A stretch of 64,000 bases of DNA. It comes from Clostridiales bacterium (GTDB lineage: Bacteria; Bacillota; Clostridia; Saccharofermentanales; Saccharofermentanaceae). The stretch is taken from the NCBI GenBank assembly GCA_017451265.1, contig JAFSPU010000012.1, forward strand, positions 62,001 through 126,000, given 5' to 3'. Below, in pieces: positions 61,846-64,000 of the stretch. How positions within the stretch are numbered: position 1 is the first letter of the stretch; the number at the start of each line of letters is the position of its first letter. The notes beneath the pieces are model-generated. The model was not told where the DNA came from. It saw only the letters and a list, made by a program, of their open reading frames with translations, and made no database searches. A program made the translations under genes and the position numbers.

Positions 61846-62019
61846 ATGGCAAGTTGTGAGACATGTCAGTATGCGGCAATTGATGAGTATACAGGTGAGG
61901 CTTTCTGTGACCTCGACCTCGATGAAGATGAAGTAATAAGACTTTCACACAGCAAGAGCAAGGAGTGCCCGTTCTACAAAGACGGCGACGAGTATAAGAC
62001 TGTAAGACATCAGATGTGA
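61846..62019 (+). CDS. DUF6472-type small Cys protein
   Basis: 57 residues: MASCETCQYAAIDEYTGEAF, CDLDLDEDEVIRL, KECPFYKDGDEYKTVRHQM. The four Cys, the DLDEDE acidic stretch and the conserved C-terminal DEYK.VR.QM fit the small DUF6472 family of Clostridia; probably a metal-binding protein of unknown role. The ATG at 61846 follows TTGGAGG. Confidence 0.85.
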   Translation: MASCETCQYAAIDEYTGEAFCDLDLDEDEVIRLSHSKSKECPFYKDGDEYKTVRHQM

Positions 62020-62023
62020 TTTT

Positions 62024-62674
62024 ATGAACAAAGAGTGGTCCGCGCTTAACAAGACTATGCAGTCTCAGATTAAGAAGAAAGGTACCTTTGAGGAAGGTAT
62101 CGGAACATTGTTGACGCTTCGAGATGAGCTGATGAATGAGGTGCTGTCGTGGAGGGAGAAGTATAAGCGCGAAGACTTCGATGCGATGCCGTTTATCAAT
62201 GCGGACGGGTATCACTGTAAGAATATCGCGTATTCGATTTGGCATGTCTTCAGGATAGAAGATATAGTCGCGCATGACCTGATCGCGGGTGATGACGAAG
62301 TGCTGTTTACCGGTGATTATCAAAAGAGGATTAAGTCTCCGATTATCTCGACGGGAAATGAACTGCATAAAGAGAAGATTGCGGAGTTCACTCGGCAGTT
62401 GGATCTCGATGAGCTATATGCTTATGCTCAGGAAGTTAAGAAGAGTACCGAGAGTATTCTTTCAGGAATGCCTTTCGAGACGCTTAAGATCGGTGTGTCT
62501 GATGAGAGCCGTACGAAGCTCGAATCGCTCGGTGTCGTAAGTAATGACGAAGATGCAATCTGGCTCATCGATTACTGGTGCGGCAAGGATGTCCGCGGGT
62601 TGATTCAGATGCCGTTCTCGCGCCACTGGATCATGCACATCGAGGCGTGCCTCAGGATAATGAAGAAGCTGTGA
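62024..62674 (+). CDS. DinB-superfamily protein
   Basis: 216 residues, a four-helix-bundle protein. IGTLLTLRDELMNEVLSW opens the bundle and SIWHVFRIEDIVAHDLIAG carries a conserved His; a C-terminal MPFSRHWIMHIEACLRI supplies further His, as in the metal-binding DinB/YfiT group. Enzymatic role unknown (members transfer thiols or bind metals). Weak ribosome binding site. Confidence 0.8.
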   Translation: MNKEWSALNKTMQSQIKKKGTFEEGIGTLLTLRDELMNEVLSWREKYKREDFDAMPFINADGYHCKNIAYSIWHVFRIEDIVAHDLIAGDDEVLFTGDYQKRIKSPIISTGNELHKEKIAEFTRQLDLDELYAYAQEVKKSTESILSGMPFETLKIGVSDESRTKLESLGVVSNDEDAIWLIDYWCGKDVRGLIQMPFSRHWIMHIEACLRIMKKL

Positions 62675-63147
62675 TAATACATCCGATACAACCTGTTTAC
62701 GACAAGGATTCCGAAGTTCTGATACTCGGGAGTTTTCCGTCGGTGAAGTCGAGAGAAGAGGGATTCTTCTACGGCCATCCGCAGAACAGGTTCTGGAAGG
62801 TAACAGCAAGTGTATTCGATGAGGAACCGCCACGCACAACAGAAGAGAAGAAAGACTTCCTCATAAGAAATCACATCGCACTCTGGGACGTGATCGGCTC
62901 CTGTGATATAGACGGGTCATCCGACTCGAGCATCAGGAATGTGAAGGTCAATGACATAAGTAAGATCCTGACAACTGCGGACATAAAAGCCATATATCTT
63001 AACGGCAAGAAGGCTTATCATTTATATCAGCAATATCTGCAGCCGTTCATCAACAGGGATGGTATTTGCCTTCCTTCGACGAGTCCCGCCAACGCGGCGT
63101 GGAGCCCGGAGAGACTGATAAAAGCATGGAGCATAATAAGAACATGA
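62671..63147 (+). CDS. DNA-deoxyinosine glycosylase type (UDG superfamily)
   Basis: 158 residues from a GTG that overlaps the previous stop (GTGA). LILGSFPSVKSREEGFFYGH carries the superfamily catalytic loop and PQNRFWKV the aromatic pocket; SPANAAW is the C-terminal loop. By family it would excise hypoxanthine from deaminated DNA. Neighbouring YjbR/EVE-like protein overlaps by 4 bases. Confidence 0.87.
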   Translation: MIIHPIQPVYDKDSEVLILGSFPSVKSREEGFFYGHPQNRFWKVTASVFDEEPPRTTEEKKDFLIRNHIALWDVIGSCDIDGSSDSSIRNVKVNDISKILTTADIKAIYLNGKKAYHLYQQYLQPFINRDGICLPSTSPANAAWSPERLIKAWSIIRT

Positions 63148-63881
63148 GACAAATAATCACCGACCATATAGCACAGCAGTACGGAGTGGAACCGGAGTTT
63201 CCGTGGGACAGCACGCCGGAAGCGGCGGTCTTCCGCCATAAGGACAATCGAAAATGGTTCGCGCTCATTATGAATGTAAGGCGTGAGAATCTGGGCTTCG
63301 AAGGCAAAGAAAAAATACCCGTTATTAACCTTAAGATCGACGATATCTTCCTTCGCGAGATGGTATTAAGCGAAGACGGCATCATACCGGCTTACCACAT
63401 GAACAAGCGCCACTGGGTGACGGTCCTTCTCGACGGCAGTGTGCCAGCTGAAAGAGTATTCGAGCTTATTAGGGTAAGCTACGAGGCAACATCAAGAAAG
63501 AAGCGTAAGAAGAAAGACCGTGAACCGAAGGAGTGGATCATCCCCGCAAATCCCAAGTACTACGATGTAGTCGGTGCTTTCGGGAAGTCTGATGTGATCG
63601 ACTGGAAGCAGGGAAGCGGGATCTATACCGGCGACACGGTGTATCTTTATGTCGCGGCTCCCGTGTCTGCGATACTTTATAAATGCAGAGTTCTCGAGAC
63701 GGATATACCGTATGACTACGAAGACTCGAATCTTAAGATCACAGCTCTTATGAAGATCAAGCTTCTCAAAAAGTATAAGGAAGATGAGTTTACTTTCGAT
63801 ATACTGAGGGACGAGTACGGGGTGACGGCTATAAGAGGCCCGAGAGGCATCCCGAATTCACTAAGCAGTGCACTGAGGTAA
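63144..63881 (+). CDS. YjbR/MmcQ domain fused to an EVE-like domain
   Basis: 245 residues. YjbR/MmcQ domain at 1-110 (YGVEPEFPWDSTPEAAVFRH, YHMNKRHWVTVLLDG) and a second domain from about 132 (EWIIPANPKYYDVVGAF, GDTVYLYVAAPVSAILYKC) with the EVE/PUA-like pattern that binds modified bases in related proteins. The ATG at 63144 overlaps the previous stop (ATGA); an in-frame ATG at 63126 is possible. Could work with the DNA glycosylase. Confidence 0.82.
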   Translation: MRQIITDHIAQQYGVEPEFPWDSTPEAAVFRHKDNRKWFALIMNVRRENLGFEGKEKIPVINLKIDDIFLREMVLSEDGIIPAYHMNKRHWVTVLLDGSVPAERVFELIRVSYEATSRKKRKKKDREPKEWIIPANPKYYDVVGAFGKSDVIDWKQGSGIYTGDTVYLYVAAPVSAILYKCRVLETDIPYDYEDSNLKITALMKIKLLKKYKEDEFTFDILRDEYGVTAIRGPRGIPNSLSSALR

Positions 63882-63883
63882 GT

Positions 63884-64000
63884 ATGGTAACCATAAGACA
63901 GGCGACAACAGAAGATGCGGGAAGGCTTCTTCAAATCTACGCATATTATGTGGAGAACACGGCGATCACTTTCGAGTATGAAGTGCCGACGGAAGATGAG
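63884..64000 (+). CDS. GNAT acetyltransferase, N-terminal part only (cut by window edge)
   Basis: 39 codons reading MVTIRQATTEDAGRLLQIYA and YYVENTAITFEYEVPTEDE, the N-terminus of a phosphinothricin-acetyltransferase-like GNAT. GAGG lies ahead of the ATG, 3 bases past the previous stop. The gene continues beyond the window. Confidence 0.85.
   Translation, partial: MVTIRQATTEDAGRLLQIYAYYVENTAITFEYEVPTEDE

Noticed and set aside
1-64000. CRISPR arrays or regularly spaced repeats
   Set aside because: No series of repeats with regular spacers was seen; the only long repeats are the guaA-end copies and the paralogous gene pairs.

Overview
The window looks like a chromosomal segment of a Bacillota (class Clostridia) bacterium, probably from the rumen or gut. 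The grounds are strong GGAGG ribosome binding sites, a T-box leader on the trp operon, families typical of Clostridia (DUF4250, DUF4349, DUF4214, DUF5680, DUF6472) and a plant-galactan degradation locus. No database search was run; family names come from reading the translations.

Layout. 1-21 kb is ordinary core genome. It holds the end of a lipoprotein gene, then a complete, tightly overlapped trpE-G-D-C-F-B-A operon read leftwards behind a T-box leader with a UGG (Trp) specifier. Next come an OhrR-like regulator, an FMN protein, a MATE exporter, a large lipoprotein, a DMT transporter, gpmI, an aldo/keto reductase, a ProX/TcdA/glycerate kinase/DUF4349 cluster and an FkbM methyltransferase. 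At 21.0-22.0 kb is a stand-alone GMP synthetase ATP-pyrophosphatase subunit (guaA type, no amidotransferase domain).

The guaA 3' end is repeated. Its last codons (TGTVEYE-stop) recur out of context at about 40.63 kb (inside a 113-bp perfect repeat of the guaA end plus downstream sequence) and again at 42.46 kb with different synonymous codons. Each copy is followed by a hairpin and a pair of short direct repeats 10-11 bp apart. This is what successive site-specific insertions into guaA would leave. The first bounded segment (22.0-40.6 kb) carries murQ-murP-like genes and a galactan regulon: GH42 beta-galactosidase, a LacI regulator, a sugar ABC importer without its ATPase, an unrecognised 613-residue protein with a small zinc-ribbon partner, an intracellular GH53 galactanase and a 1148-residue secreted GH53 with Ig-like, carbohydrate-binding-like and DUF4214 modules. 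CAACCGGTTG-like operators precede the lacI, binding-protein and secreted-GH53 genes. The second segment (40.6-42.5 kb) carries a VOC protein and a zinc-ribbon membrane protein.

42.5-52.6 kb is a patchwork of small single genes (XRE regulators, lipoprotein, YjdF with a candidate riboswitch, APH-like kinase, GNATs, CPBP protease, MarR-flavodoxin pair) mixed with broken fragments of GNAT, PHP, TIGR04076-like and lipoprotein genes. It also holds a small double-glycine-leader zinc-ribbon protein that seems to start at ACG. 52.6-60.4 kb is a five-gene run: a membrane class III nucleotide cyclase, a secreted lipase-like protein, a small membrane protein, a DUF6765 protein with a zinc-phospholipase-like motif and a DUF308-like membrane protein. 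60.4-64 kb is a rightward run of three GNATs, DUF6472, DinB, a deoxyinosine-glycosylase-type protein, a YjbR/EVE-like fusion and a GNAT cut by the window edge. No integrase, transposase, CRISPR array, rRNA or tRNA gene was seen.
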